Assembly (NCBI GenBank): GCA_017504805.1
Contig: JAFVQN010000093.1
Location: forward strand, 1 to 64,000
From: Akkermansia sp.
Lineage (GTDB): Bacteria > Verrucomicrobiota > Verrucomicrobiia > Verrucomicrobiales > Akkermansiaceae
Length of the DNA stretch: 64,000 nucleotides
Direction of reading: 5' to 3'
Shown here: piece by piece, positions 16,056 through 24,755 of the stretch
Numbering within the stretch: position 1 is the first letter of the stretch
Layout of the letters: the number at the start of each line of letters is the position of its first letter
The notes under the pieces: generated by a model
Database searches by the model: none
What the model saw: the letters and a program-made list of their open reading frames with translations, nothing else
Told to the model about the DNA's origin: nothing
Position numbers and translations under genes: made by a program

Positions 16056-16618
16056 AAAATCGTGCCGTGCCTGCTTCTTGTCCCAGATGCCGGTGGGTGA
16101 ATCTGCATAACCCTCTCTATGTGCGATACCATGATGAGGAATGGGGGGTGCCCTCGCGCGATGACCGCTACTTGTTCGAAATGCTCGTTCTGGAATGTTT
16201 TGTAGCGGGCTTGTCCTGGGAGTGTGTGCTGAATAAGCGGGCTGCCTTCCGCGCGGCCTTTGCGGATTTTGATGCTGAGAAAGTTGCTGCTTATAATGAG
16301 GAGCAGATTGAGAGCCTGATGCATAATCCACAGCTTATCCGGCACAGGGGAAAATTGCAGGCTGCGGTGAATAATGCCCAGGTCGTTCTCCGGATTCGTC
16401 AGGAATTCGGTTCCTTTGCCGCTTATGCCTGGGGCTTCTGCCCCGATGCCCCCGTGCGCGAGTCCTGGCAGCTGCGCACTTCCTCTGCGTTATCTGATGC
16501 CCTTTCGCTGGATTTGAAGCGCCGCGGAATGCTTTATGTCGGTAGTGTTACGATTTATTCCTGGCTGCAGGCCGTCGGTATCGTCTCCGGCCATGACGCG
16601 GAGTGTTTCCAAGCTTGA
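16037..16618 (+). CDS. tag: DNA-3-methyladenine glycosylase I
   Basis: TagI-type glycosylase, which removes 3-methyladenine from alkylated DNA and starts base excision repair. The zinc-snap ligands are visible: an N-terminal cysteine in SCPRC, a histidine in YHDEEWGVP, and the C-terminal HDAEC pair (HxxxC). The segment FEMLVLECFVAGLSW matches the family. The listed start is a GTG that overlaps lpxK; a GTG at 16067 would give a 183-residue protein closer to the usual length of about 187. Translation may be coupled to lpxK, although the functions are unrelated. Confidence 0.92.
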   Translation: MGRCPVKNRAVPASCPRCRWVNLHNPLYVRYHDEEWGVPSRDDRYLFEMLVLECFVAGLSWECVLNKRAAFRAAFADFDAEKVAAYNEEQIESLMHNPQLIRHRGKLQAAVNNAQVVLRIRQEFGSFAAYAWGFCPDAPVRESWQLRTSSALSDALSLDLKRRGMLYVGSVTIYSWLQAVGIVSGHDAECFQA

Positions 16619-16646
16619 TTCGCAAACTGCCCACCCTCTCCTTCTA

Positions 16647-16706
16647 CTAAAAGTTTTAGAAAAGTTCTAAAAAAGACTTGAAATCCTATGCGGGTTGTGG
16701 TATTTT
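16647..16706 (+). promoter_or_regulatory. peroxiredoxin promoter with overlapping inverted repeats
   Basis: A promoter with TTGAAA (16678-16683), 17 bases and TATTTT (16701-16706) precedes the peroxiredoxin gene. Just upstream of the -35 are two overlapping palindromes: CTAAAA-G-TTTTAG (16647-16659) and TTTTAGAA-AAG-TTCTAAAA (16654-16672). This array of CTAAAA half-sites looks like an operator for a dimeric regulator. The stress-response role of the gene suggests a peroxide sensor of the PerR or OxyR kind, but the sequence is not the standard box of either. Confidence 0.55.
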
Positions 16707-16733
16707 TCTGCCAACAACCAAAATAATCACATT

Positions 16734-17360
16734 ATGTTAGTAGGAAAACAAGCTCCCGTATTCAAGGCCACTGCAGTCGTCAATGGAGAAATCGTAAATG
16801 ATTTCAGCCTTCAGGACTATGTGGACAAGAAGTATGTAGTATTCTTCTTCTACCCGAAGGATTTCACCTTCGTCTGCCCGACAGAGCTGCTGGGCTTCCA
16901 GGCTGCGCTGCCTGAGTTTGCCAGGCGCGACACCGTGGTGGTAGGCTGCTCAACTGATACCGAGTACAGCCACTGGGCCTGGTGCCAGAAGCCGCAGAGT
17001 GAAGGCGGTATCAGCGGTGTAACGTATCCGCTCGTGGCAGATACAAACAAGACCATTGCCGATGCGTTTGATGTGCTGGCCGGTGAGTGCTACGTGGATG
17101 CGGATGGCAAGCTGCGAGCCAAGGGCGAGCTGGTAGCCTACCGAGGTCTCTTCCTCATCGACAAGCAGGGTATCGTGCGCCACCAGCTGGTGAATGATAT
17201 GCCGCTGGGCCGCTCCATTGACGAAGCTATCCGCATGGTGGATGCGTTGCAGCATTTTGAGCAGTATGGCGAAGTCTGCCCGCTGGGCTGGCACCCCGGC
17301 CAGGAAGCCATGCAGGCCACTCCGGAAGGCGTAGCCAGATACCTCTCGCAGAATGCATGA
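16734..17360 (+). CDS. typical 2-Cys peroxiredoxin (AhpC/Prx1 type)
   Basis: A thiol peroxidase that reduces hydrogen peroxide and organic peroxides in the cytosol. The peroxidatic Cys48 lies in FYPKDFTFVCPTE and the resolving Cys182 in GEVCPLGWHPG near the C-terminus, which makes it a typical 2-Cys enzyme of 208 residues. The reductant may be a thioredoxin system or AhpF; neither is adjacent. The ATG at 16734 begins the conserved MLVGKQAPVF; upstream in-frame codons lie in the promoter. It is a single-gene unit between an inverted-repeat operator and a clear terminator. Confidence 0.93.
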   Translation: MLVGKQAPVFKATAVVNGEIVNDFSLQDYVDKKYVVFFFYPKDFTFVCPTELLGFQAALPEFARRDTVVVGCSTDTEYSHWAWCQKPQSEGGISGVTYPLVADTNKTIADAFDVLAGECYVDADGKLRAKGELVAYRGLFLIDKQGIVRHQLVNDMPLGRSIDEAIRMVDALQHFEQYGEVCPLGWHPGQEAMQATPEGVARYLSQNA

Positions 17361-17397
17361 TTGAGAAGACCGAGTGAGGTGACAGCCTCACAGACAT

Positions 17398-17433
17398 AAA
17401 AATGCCCTTGATTCATCTCAAGGGCATTTTTTT
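17398..17433 (+). terminator. peroxiredoxin terminator
   Basis: A perfect hairpin (AAATGCCCTTGA / TCAAGGGCATTT with a 6-base loop) is followed by a run of seven T residues. It lies about 38 bases past the stop codon. Confidence 0.9.
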
Positions 17434-17442
17434 ACGAAAAAC

Positions 17443-17483
17443 ATCAGGGGGGGGTAATATTTGATGATATTACCCCCCCTGAT
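17443..17483 (-). terminator. long G/C-run hairpin past the CysJ-like gene
   Basis: A 17-base-pair inverted repeat runs ATCAG, a run of G, TAATAT at 17443-17460 and its complement at 17467-17483. It sits four bases past the stop of the minus-strand reductase gene and is followed, in that direction, by TGTTTTTCG. It should end that transcript. The runs of seven and eight G/C are unusual and could be sequencing-sensitive. Confidence 0.7.
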
Positions 17484-17486
17484 TGT

Positions 17487-18614
17487 TTAATAAACGTCTT
17501 TCTGGTAACGCTTGGCCGCCTTCATGTCTGCAAGGTAGGCGGTCGCTTCCTCTTCGGAGCGGTTACCATACTTAGAGATGATGGAGAGCAGGGCTTTTTC
17601 CACGTCCTTGGCCATGCGGTTGGCATCGCCGCACATGTAGAAGGCGGCTCCCTTTTCCAGCCACTGCCAGATTTCCTCGCCGGCTTCTTCCATGAGGTTC
17701 TGCACGTAAATCTTGTATGCCTGGTCGCGGCTCCAGGCCACGGAGAGCTTGAGTCTGCCGCTTTCCACAAGCGGGGCCGTTTCGTCCTCGTAGCAGTTAT
17801 CGGTGGCCTTGTAGGGGTTGCCGAAGAAGAGCCACATGGGACCTGCCGCATTGTCCGCCACGCGCTGCTGCCAGAATGCTCGGAAGGGCGCGATGCCGGT
17901 GCCGGGACCGACCATGATGATGGGGGTATTACCGTCCTCGGGCAGGCGGAAGTTCTTATTGCAGTGAACGAACACCTTTACCTTGTCACCGGGCTGCAGA
18001 CGGTCGGCCATGAAGGTGGAGCACACGCCACCGCGCTTGCGGTCGTTAGTGGTGTAGCGCACGGCACCTACGCAGAGGGAAACCTGGCCGGGCACGGCAT
18101 CCGGGCTGGAGGCGATGGAGTACAGACGCGGGGAAATCTTGCCCAGGATACTCACGAAGGCGGTCGCATCGGGGAAGATGGCTTTGCAGGTCGGGCAGGT
18201 GGCGAGGTCGAGCAGGTCGCGGCCCCAGCAGAAATCCTTGAGCGCGTCCTTATCTGCGATGATACCGGCCAGCTTTTCGCTGTTGGCCACGGCGTTCCAC
18301 TTGGTGAGGTTGCCTTTTTTCAGGTTCGTGATATCGTAGGAGCTGATGAGGGCTTCGCGCAGCGGAGCCGTCTCGCCGGATGGCGTGGGAACTTCGGCGG
18401 CAGGATCCAGCCCGAGCGCCTCAATGAGCGCGTCCACCAGCGCGGGGTCGTTGCAGGGAATCACCCCCAGGGCATCGCCCGTGGTGTAGGTCAGTCCGGA
18501 GCCTTCCAGGGAGTAATCCACATGGATGGTTTCCTTGGCACTGCCGGGTTTGGTAACAGAGCGGACTCCCAGTACAGTGGCCGGGAACGGATTCTTCATG
18601 CTATACGGTTCCAT
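17487..18614 (-). CDS. CysJ-like FAD/NADPH reductase without flavodoxin domain
   Basis: A 375-residue flavoprotein related to the FAD/NADP(H) part of sulfite reductase alpha subunit and cytochrome P450 reductase. Visible motifs are the FAD-binding RLYSIASSP, the CSTFMAD region for the flavin, GPGTGIAPFRAFWQQR for the nicotinamide nucleotide, and the C-terminal RYQKDVY. E. coli CysJ has about 600 residues; the N-terminal FMN-binding flavodoxin domain is absent, so electrons must go from FAD straight to a partner. No hemoprotein subunit is adjacent. ATGs at 18614 and 18599 are both possible starts. Confidence 0.85.
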   Translation of the reverse strand: MEPYSMKNPFPATVLGVRSVTKPGSAKETIHVDYSLEGSGLTYTTGDALGVIPCNDPALVDALIEALGLDPAAEVPTPSGETAPLREALISSYDITNLKKGNLTKWNAVANSEKLAGIIADKDALKDFCWGRDLLDLATCPTCKAIFPDATAFVSILGKISPRLYSIASSPDAVPGQVSLCVGAVRYTTNDRKRGGVCSTFMADRLQPGDKVKVFVHCNKNFRLPEDGNTPIIMVGPGTGIAPFRAFWQQRVADNAAGPMWLFFGNPYKATDNCYEDETAPLVESGRLKLSVAWSRDQAYKIYVQNLMEEAGEEIWQWLEKGAAFYMCGDANRMAKDVEKALLSIISKYGNRSEEEATAYLADMKAAKRYQKDVY

Positions 18615-18769
18615 TGTCGTAAAAAAATAATGCTATTGCTGCCTTGCAGTCTGCCCGATAGACGCGGCAATGTCAAGGAAAATCGCCGGATTCGGAGCGC
18701 TTTGGCGACCGCCAGTTTTGCGGCAGCAACCTTGGAGCAGGAATCCGGCGAAACTCGTGGAAGACTATC

Positions 18770-20176
18770 TCAGCAACAGACCGTGGTGTTGAGCCTGGCA
18801 ATCTCAATCTGACCGGAGTGAATTCCGCTCAGGGCGTCCTGCATGGCGACGCTGCATTCCTTTTCTCCGTGTACCAGGTAGACCTTTGATTTGCTGCCGC
18901 CAGTGCGGCGGAAATAATCCAGCAGTTCATTATGGTCTGCGTGACCTGAGAAAGAATCCAGAGATTCGATGCGGGCCCTCACCGGGTACAAATCGCCCAG
19001 AATCCGCACTTCCAGCGCACCATTGAGGATGCGGCGCCCCAGCGTATTGGCGGCGCAGTAGCCCACGAACAATACCGTATTGTTCGGGCGGCCGATGCCG
19101 TTTTTCAGGTGATGCAGGATGCGGCCTGCTTCGCACATGCCGGAAGCGGAGATGATGATGGCGTTTTCGCGCAGATTATTGAGGCGCTGTGATTCGGAGA
19201 TGCTGCGCACCATGTGCAGCTGTTCAAACTGGAAGGGGTCGCGCTCCTCGAACAGGAAATTGTAAACCTCCTTGTTGAAGCATTCCGGGTGAATACGGAA
19301 AATTTCCGTTGCGCTCACTGCCATGGGACTGTCCACATATACCTGGTAATTCGGCAGACGCCCTTCTTTGTAAGCCCGGTTCAGCAGGTAGAGCAGTTGC
19401 TGGGTTCGCTCCACCGCAAAGGAGGGTATATATACATTGCCCCCGCGTTTCAGCGCTTCGCGTATCGTCCGGCAGAAAGTTTCATCATCCCGGCTGGGGG
19501 CTTCGTGGTGCCGACCGCCGTAGGTGCATTCCATCAGCATGATGTCTACGTCCGGCACTGCCACCGGGTCGCGCAGTAATTCATTGTTGCCGCGGCCAAC
19601 GTCACCGGAGAAGAGCAGGCGCTTATGCCGGCCGTCCTCTTCGTCGTCTATATCCAGCACAATCTGAGCTGCCCCCAGGATATGGCCGGCATCGTAGAAG
19701 GTGAGGGTGACCCCGGGCAGAATCGGGAAGGGGATTTCATAGCCGATATTGATGAAGCGCCGCAGGCAGAGCTCGGCATCCTGTTCGGTGTAGATAACCT
19801 CTGCCACCTTGCCGCTGCCGCCTTTGCGCACGCTCATCTTGTTCATGAACTTGCAGTCGCTTTCCTGAATGCGGGCAGAATCTGCCAGCATCACCTGACA
19901 AAGGTCCCGCGTGGCATGCGTGCTGTAGATGAAGCCTTTGTATCCCTTCTTGACCAGATTTGGCAGGTTGCCGGAATGGTCGATGTGCGCATGCGAGAGC
20001 ACCACGCAATCAATCTCTGCCGGATTGAAATAGGGGAATTCGCGGTTGATGCGTAATTGATCCTCGCGGTGGCCCTGGTACATGCCGCAATCCAGGAGGA
20101 TTTTCTTACCATTCACTTCCAGCAGGTGCTGGGAACCGGTTGTTGTTTCAGCTGCTCCACAAAAAAGAATTTTCAT
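18770..20176 (-). CDS. beta-CASP metallo-beta-lactamase-fold RNase-like protein
   Basis: A 468-residue protein of the CPSF-73/YSH1-like bacterial group of the metallo-beta-lactamase superfamily, predicted to process or degrade RNA in the cytosol. The zinc motif HAHIDH is at residues 62-67, further ligands are in DAGHILGA and SGDVG, and the beta-CASP insert carries SASGMCEAGRILHHL. The C-terminal SFSGHADHNELLDYF supplies the last histidine ligand. The gene has its own promoter, and its first codon should be near the transcript 5' end. A fragment of a second copy lies at 30885-31055. Confidence 0.9.
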   Translation of the reverse strand: MKILFCGAAETTTGSQHLLEVNGKKILLDCGMYQGHREDQLRINREFPYFNPAEIDCVVLSHAHIDHSGNLPNLVKKGYKGFIYSTHATRDLCQVMLADSARIQESDCKFMNKMSVRKGGSGKVAEVIYTEQDAELCLRRFINIGYEIPFPILPGVTLTFYDAGHILGAAQIVLDIDDEEDGRHKRLLFSGDVGRGNNELLRDPVAVPDVDIMLMECTYGGRHHEAPSRDDETFCRTIREALKRGGNVYIPSFAVERTQQLLYLLNRAYKEGRLPNYQVYVDSPMAVSATEIFRIHPECFNKEVYNFLFEERDPFQFEQLHMVRSISESQRLNNLRENAIIISASGMCEAGRILHHLKNGIGRPNNTVLFVGYCAANTLGRRILNGALEVRILGDLYPVRARIESLDSFSGHADHNELLDYFRRTGGSKSKVYLVHGEKECSVAMQDALSGIHSGQIEIARLNTTVCC

Positions 20177-20184
20177 TGCCTTGT

Positions 20185-20213
20185 ACTCTAACCGGAAAAA
20201 TCGAGTTTTTCAA
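20185..20213 (-). promoter_or_regulatory. promoter of the beta-CASP gene
   Basis: TTGAAA (20213-20208), 17 bases and TAGAGT (20190-20185), then 8 bases to the ATG at 20176. The mRNA should start at, or within two bases of, the start codon. Confidence 0.65.
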
Positions 20214-20550
20214 GTAAAAATCACAGATAACAGCGGTTATTTTTCACACACTCGGAAGGATGCGTCATCGCATTTCATGTGCGATAGCAAGAAAAAAATC
20301 ATTTGCAACTCAAATAGTATTGAAAAATAATGAATTGCGTAGGAAAGGCCACATGTTCAGAAAAGTGGTTTGCACTTAGCCGGGGATTTTTATTCTGTCG
20401 GGAAAATACTAAGTATGAAGTGTTAGGAGCGGTATTGATGTATGTCGCACATGAAATGTGTTAAACAATTATCGGTTCGCAAGTAAACGCGGCGTGTTCC
20501 ACTTCTCTGTTGCTTGCATTCCATCCTCAAACATATCATTCTATACGACT
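20214..20550 (+). other. AT-rich intergenic region before the autotransporter
   Basis: No gene is visible here. The stretch is clearly richer in A and T than its surroundings. A weak promoter-like pair for the autotransporter is TTGCAC near 20369 with TATTCT near 20390. An in-frame ATG at 20458 would add 31 residues before the signal peptide and is not favoured. No clear operator or terminator was found. Confidence 0.35.
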
Positions 20551-23322
20551 ATGAAATTACATTTACCGAAATTGTTGCTGGTGGCCGTCCTGAGCTGTTC
20601 GATGGCGCAGGCTAAGGTTGCTGAATTCACGAGAGATGGCGTGACATACAAATATTTGTATGTCACAAATAGTGGTGAAACAATTAGCGGCAATTTGGAA
20701 ATTAATCATTTACATATGGCGCAAGGTAACAGAACTGTTATTGTTGAAGGTGATACTATCATCAATTCAAATTTGCCACAGGGTTATGACATCAATTCAA
20801 GTACACGGGTAGGCAATGCTTGTCAGCTGCAAATGTATACCAATTTTGAATCGAATTCAATTACATTCAACTGCCAAACCACGGGCTTTGCAAAAACATT
20901 CTCTATATATGGAAATGTAAAAACCGATAGTTTTACCGTTAATGCTACTGAGGCATGCCCGGCCATCATCAGCATTACTTCGGGAGGTGTTCTCGAAACT
21001 CGCACCGAAGGCAAGACGGGAACCTTCACAATTGGTGCAAATACCACAGTTAGTATGGGCAATCCGTCAGAAAGTGCTCAAGGTACCATTAAAGATTTTA
21101 CAACTGTGGTTGATGGTGGCAAACTTGACGTGAGTCACTATGCCACTATGAGCGGCATTACTTTGAAACGTGGTACCGTCAACATTGATGTGAAAACAGG
21201 TAATGAAAGGTTTGACGGAATCCCCTTGGAAAACCCCAACGACTTTGGCGATATCATCATTGAGGGCGGCACAATGACCCTTGATGGGACCGCCACCACA
21301 TCCGACATAGCGATGACCGGCGCTACAGATGGCACGAGTGGTACGCTTAATATTTTGGGAGATGTTGAAACTGGCACTCTGACTTTAAACAGCGGAACCA
21401 TAAACGTGGGTGGCGTTAACGAGGGTGGCGAATTCGTGAGTGGTAATCTGAGCACGGATGGCAGCATTTTGTTGGATGGCGCCACGCTGAACCTGAACAG
21501 TGGTGAGTTGGCAGATGTTATTATGAACAGTGGCAGCATCATTGTGGAAAATAAGAGCACCATCAAGAAGCTCACGATGAACGGAGGCTCGATTCAAGGT
21601 AATCTTTCCGAAGGATCTACGGTGATATTGGCAAGTGACACCGATTTGAGTGTTGATGTGGAGGGGGGTGAAATCACCGCCGAGGATGGTTCCAATGTGA
21701 GCGGCAGCATAAAGGATTCCACCATCATTGCGGATGGTGCTGAGATCTCCGCCACCATCAGTGGTACTTCCTCTGTGGTGGTTAACGGCGGCATAACCAC
21801 GATTTCCGGAGCGAATAATGACTACAGCGGCGGCACTGTTATTAGTGGCGCAACGCTGAAGCTGGAAGATGGAGCCACTGTCGGCACTGGCGCTATTGAA
21901 CTTACCAGCACAGATGAGGGGTGTGGCGTCTTTGACATGGGTGGCAATACCCTGAGCAATGACCTGATTGTGACCGGTTGCATCATACGGAATGCACAGC
22001 ACTACCAGGGTAAAATGGAAGTGAGTCATGAGCTGGTGGTGGAAGGTGCGGCAATGGCCAGGAAGGTCACGCTGAAGGGTGCAGGCACACTTGTCCGCGA
22101 TGCGGTGCAGGGTGGTTCGATGACCACAGATGCGATTGATGTGCAGACCGATGGCGATGCCAGCCTGGATGTCGACCTGAGCATCAATGACGACGGCTCG
22201 GTAACGCTGAACAACGGCAAGGTACTTTCGGTGAAGGGCAGCCTGACGCTGGGCAAGGACGTGTCTCTTCGTCTTTCTGGTGGCGGTTATGACGTGGGTG
22301 ACACACTGTTGAGCAGCACGGGCTCGCTGACCATGGGCGATGTGATTCTGGTGTACAACGACGGTACGGTGGAGCTGGAACGCATTGGAAACAGCCTGGT
22401 ACTGGTGAGCAAGTTCAAGCAGGACAAGGCCGATTCCGTGACCCAGGGCAACTGGGGCATCGCTTCTGCCAGCCGCGCCTTCGTAAACACCGTACGCGGG
22501 CAGCACAGCCACTCCGGATGCATTGCCAATGGTCGCGGCACTGTGTGGGCGGCCGCCTTCGGCTCCTATAATGATATGGACGGCGCTGATATCAACGTGA
22601 AGGGCGCTGCTTTGGGTGTGGATGCCAGGGTGGGAGCCTGCAGCACTGTGGGTCTGGCAGTGGGCTATGCCGATGGCGAGGTCTCCCCGGCCGGTCTGAG
22701 AGATGTGGACCAGGAGGGTACTTACGTGGCGCTGTACGGCGCTCATGGACTGAAGAAGCTCAGCTCCGCCAGCTGCCTGAGCCTCGATTGGGTGGCCACC
22801 TACGGCAACACCGAATCCGATTGGAATGGCATGGACTGGGAGCAGGATTCCCTGCAGCTCAACACCCGCCTGAACTGGAATAAGAAGGTGACCGACCGGC
22901 TCAGCATGAGCGTGTTCGGCGGGCTGGAGTATTTCGCCACCGAATCCGACACCGTGAATGGCGTGAAGACCGGCTCCATCCAGAACCTTCGCGGCGAAAT
23001 CGGCATGGGTGTCCGCTATGTGGCCTGGGGCACGCCGTCACAGACCGATGGCAAGAGCGGTATCATCACGACCGGTTGCGAGAAGCTGGTGCTGAACGGC
23101 GAAATTCGCTACATGAACGACATGGTGCGCAGCAATCCGGTTATCCGCATGAATGGTCTGAGTGGAGATGCTGAGAATCCTGGTCGCCAGGGGCTGGGCG
23201 TTGAGGCTGGGGCCACCTACCGCATCGGCGAACGCTGGAGCGCCAGCGCAAACTATGGTTTCAACGCCATGGAGGATTCCAGGGAGCACCGTGTGAATGT
23301 GGGCGCCAGCTACTCCTTCTAA
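20551..23322 (+). CDS. autotransporter with beta-solenoid passenger
   Basis: A 923-residue type V secretion protein. Residues 1-22 form a signal peptide ending SMAQA. A passenger of about 600 residues consists of short, irregular repeats rich in Gly, Asn, Ser and Thr (such as DGSILLDGATLNLNSGEL), typical of a parallel beta-helix exposed on the cell surface. From about 640 the sequence changes to amphipathic strands with many aromatic residues, the outer-membrane barrel, and ends NVGASYSF with the terminal phenylalanine expected for BAM-dependent insertion. The first half has lower GC than the barrel, perhaps reflecting passenger exchange. The passenger has no recognised catalytic motif; adhesion or shielding is likely. 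Confidence 0.88.
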   Translation: MKLHLPKLLLVAVLSCSMAQAKVAEFTRDGVTYKYLYVTNSGETISGNLEINHLHMAQGNRTVIVEGDTIINSNLPQGYDINSSTRVGNACQLQMYTNFESNSITFNCQTTGFAKTFSIYGNVKTDSFTVNATEACPAIISITSGGVLETRTEGKTGTFTIGANTTVSMGNPSESAQGTIKDFTTVVDGGKLDVSHYATMSGITLKRGTVNIDVKTGNERFDGIPLENPNDFGDIIIEGGTMTLDGTATTSDIAMTGATDGTSGTLNILGDVETGTLTLNSGTINVGGVNEGGEFVSGNLSTDGSILLDGATLNLNSGELADVIMNSGSIIVENKSTIKKLTMNGGSIQGNLSEGSTVILASDTDLSVDVEGGEITAEDGSNVSGSIKDSTIIADGAEISATISGTSSVVVNGGITTISGANNDYSGGTVISGATLKLEDGATVGTGAIELTSTDEGCGVFDMGGNTLSNDLIVTGCIIRNAQHYQGKMEVSHELVVEGAAMARKVTLKGAGTLVRDAVQGGSMTTDAIDVQTDGDASLDVDLSINDDGSVTLNNGKVLSVKGSLTLGKDVSLRLSGGGYDVGDTLLSSTGSLTMGDVILVYNDGTVELERIGNSLVLVSKFKQDKADSVTQGNWGIASASRAFVNTVRGQHSHSGCIANGRGTVWAAAFGSYNDMDGADINVKGAALGVDARVGACSTVGLAVGYADGEVSPAGLRDVDQEGTYVALYGAHGLKKLSSASCLSLDWVATYGNTESDWNGMDWEQDSLQLNTRLNWNKKVTDRLSMSVFGGLEYFATESDTVNGVKTGSIQNLRGEIGMGVRYVAWGTPSQTDGKSGIITTGCEKLVLNGEIRYMNDMVRSNPVIRMNGLSGDAENPGRQGLGVEAGATYRIGERWSASANYGFNAMEDSREHRVNVGASYSF

Positions 23323-23367
23323 GAAAATTTCCTTCTGATAATTAGGTTAGAGAAACAGAAAGGTACA

Positions 23368-23400
23368 GCGGCACTTCCGGAAAGGGAGTGCCGCTTTTGT
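23368..23400 (+). terminator. autotransporter terminator
   Basis: GCGGCACT at 23368-23375 pairs with AGTGCCGC at 23387-23394 and is extended by TCC/GGG pairs; TTTTGT follows. Confidence 0.85.
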
Positions 23401-23491
23401 AGTACGTCAGACATGTGACAAATGATGAGCAGGAAGACTCGCGAGGCTTTTACTTTATACTTCCATGTTCGCACTTGGTACTTGAGCAGAG

Positions 23492-24013
23492 TTATTCTTT
23501 CACGACATCAAGAGCTCTGCTCACGGTGGGCAGGGCAAAGAACTGCTCATATGCCTTATCATGCAGGATAAAGGGAAAATCAGAGATATCCAGGCCATTG
23601 TGCTGAGATTCGCGCTTGAGCCTCGTGAGGTCGACCCCTCCCGTGGTGCGGCCATTGGCGCCAATCCACTCCAGTTCAACTACGTATCTGGGGAATACCT
23701 CCAGAATGGAGGCCTTGCGCTTGCTCCATGCGGTGTAGCCGTGGGTGATGAGCAGGTAGCGGGCTGTCTTGAATTCATTTTCGGGTAGCGTGTATTTGTG
23801 CTCCTGCTCGCTGTGGATGCACCAGCCGTGGCCGTCTTTGCTTTGCTTGCTGGTGTCTTTCCACACGCGTATGCGTGCCGCCTTGGCGTACAGGGCATTG
23901 TCGATGCGGGTTTTCTGCACACGTGCCGCAACGGCTTCCATTTCCGGTGAGGAGGAACAGGAAACCAGCAGGGAGGCAAGGGCGGCAGCACAAGTGCAGA
24001 ACAGGAACTTCAT
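23492..24013 (-). CDS. hypothetical lipoprotein
   Basis: I do not recognise the family. The 173-residue product has a lipoprotein signal (MKFLFC... LLVSCSSS) with a probable acylated Cys near residue 19, followed by a short helical stretch and a mixed alpha/beta body. No catalytic motif is evident. It has its own promoter with the short-leader geometry and lies 38 bases beyond the end of the VanX-like genes on the same strand, so it could also receive read-through. An envelope role is inferred only from the signal. Confidence 0.7.
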   Translation of the reverse strand: MKFLFCTCAAALASLLVSCSSSPEMEAVAARVQKTRIDNALYAKAARIRVWKDTSKQSKDGHGWCIHSEQEHKYTLPENEFKTARYLLITHGYTAWSKRKASILEVFPRYVVELEWIGANGRTTGGVDLTRLKRESQHNGLDISDFPFILHDKAYEQFFALPTVSRALDVVKE

Positions 24014-24019
24014 GGGAGT

Positions 24020-24048
24020 ATTCTATTCCTTGGCTGGGTGTTAATCAA
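24020..24048 (-). promoter_or_regulatory. promoter of the lipoprotein gene
   Basis: TTGATT (24048-24043), 17 bases, TAGAAT (24025-24020), then 6 bases to the ATG at 24013. The predicted mRNA is leaderless. Confidence 0.65.
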
Positions 24049-24050
24049 GC

Positions 24051-24755
24051 TTATTTCAGCGTGTCGTCCAGTGGAAAATCATACTGGTAGCAGGTTCCCG
24101 GAGGGGAAACAAAGTAGTGCCACCATTCCTTGCTGTAATTGCGCATACCGACAGCCTCCATTGTGTCTCGCAGAAGCAGCCTGTTTGCTTGCTGGTGGGG
24201 CTTGAGCCCGGCATAGACCGTTGCAGAACTCTCATCCAGCAGGTCATGGCGCCCGCCCATGTCCAGTTCTTTTCCCGTGCGCAGGTCAAGTAGTGTGATG
24301 TCCACGGCAATTCCCCAGCAGTGTTCGGAAGTGAGTCCGATGTATTTGTTCTCGTAAATGCCGCGTTTGGTGATGTTCGGGTAGAACCGGGCGCGGGTGC
24401 GGGCGTCATCATTCTGTGACCAGTTGTAGAAATCGCGAAGAGCGCGGTGGGGACGGTAGGCATCCCACACCAGCAGACCAAGCCCCCGGGATTCGAGGAG
24501 TTTCTGGGCTCTGGCCAGAGCTGCGGCTGCATCTTTGCGCAGAATGGCGCGACGGCCCGAGGTGTAGCCGTCTATCGGTCGCCCCACGAAGTTGTCATGC
24601 CCGCAGTATTTCAAATCAACCTTGATACCGGGGGCCACGCTGTCCAGATAGCAGAGTCCGGCGGGCATTTCACCGGGATAAATCATCTGAACCTTCTGCG
24701 CACAGTGGCACAGCAGGAGCGGCAGAAGCAGAAAGCTGAGCAGATGCGTTTTCAT
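24051..24755 (-). CDS. VanX/DdpX-type D-Ala-D-Ala dipeptidase, copy 1
   Basis: A zinc metallopeptidase of family M15D that cleaves D-alanyl-D-alanine and related dipeptides. The 234-residue product has a lipoprotein-like N-terminus (LLLCHCAQ). Metal ligands are His145 and Asp152 in SEHCWGIAVD and His213 in KEWWHYF, with Glu210 as the general base; Arg101 in DAYRPHR is the conserved transition-state residue. An envelope location suggests turnover or recycling of peptidoglycan peptides; without vanA/vanH neighbours this is not vancomycin resistance. The start overlaps the end of a paralogue by four bases. Confidence 0.9.
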   Translation of the reverse strand: MKTHLLSFLLLPLLLCHCAQKVQMIYPGEMPAGLCYLDSVAPGIKVDLKYCGHDNFVGRPIDGYTSGRRAILRKDAAAALARAQKLLESRGLGLLVWDAYRPHRALRDFYNWSQNDDARTRARFYPNITKRGIYENKYIGLTSEHCWGIAVDITLLDLRTGKELDMGGRHDLLDESSATVYAGLKPHQQANRLLLRDTMEAVGMRNYSKEWWHYFVSPPGTCYQYDFPLDDTLK

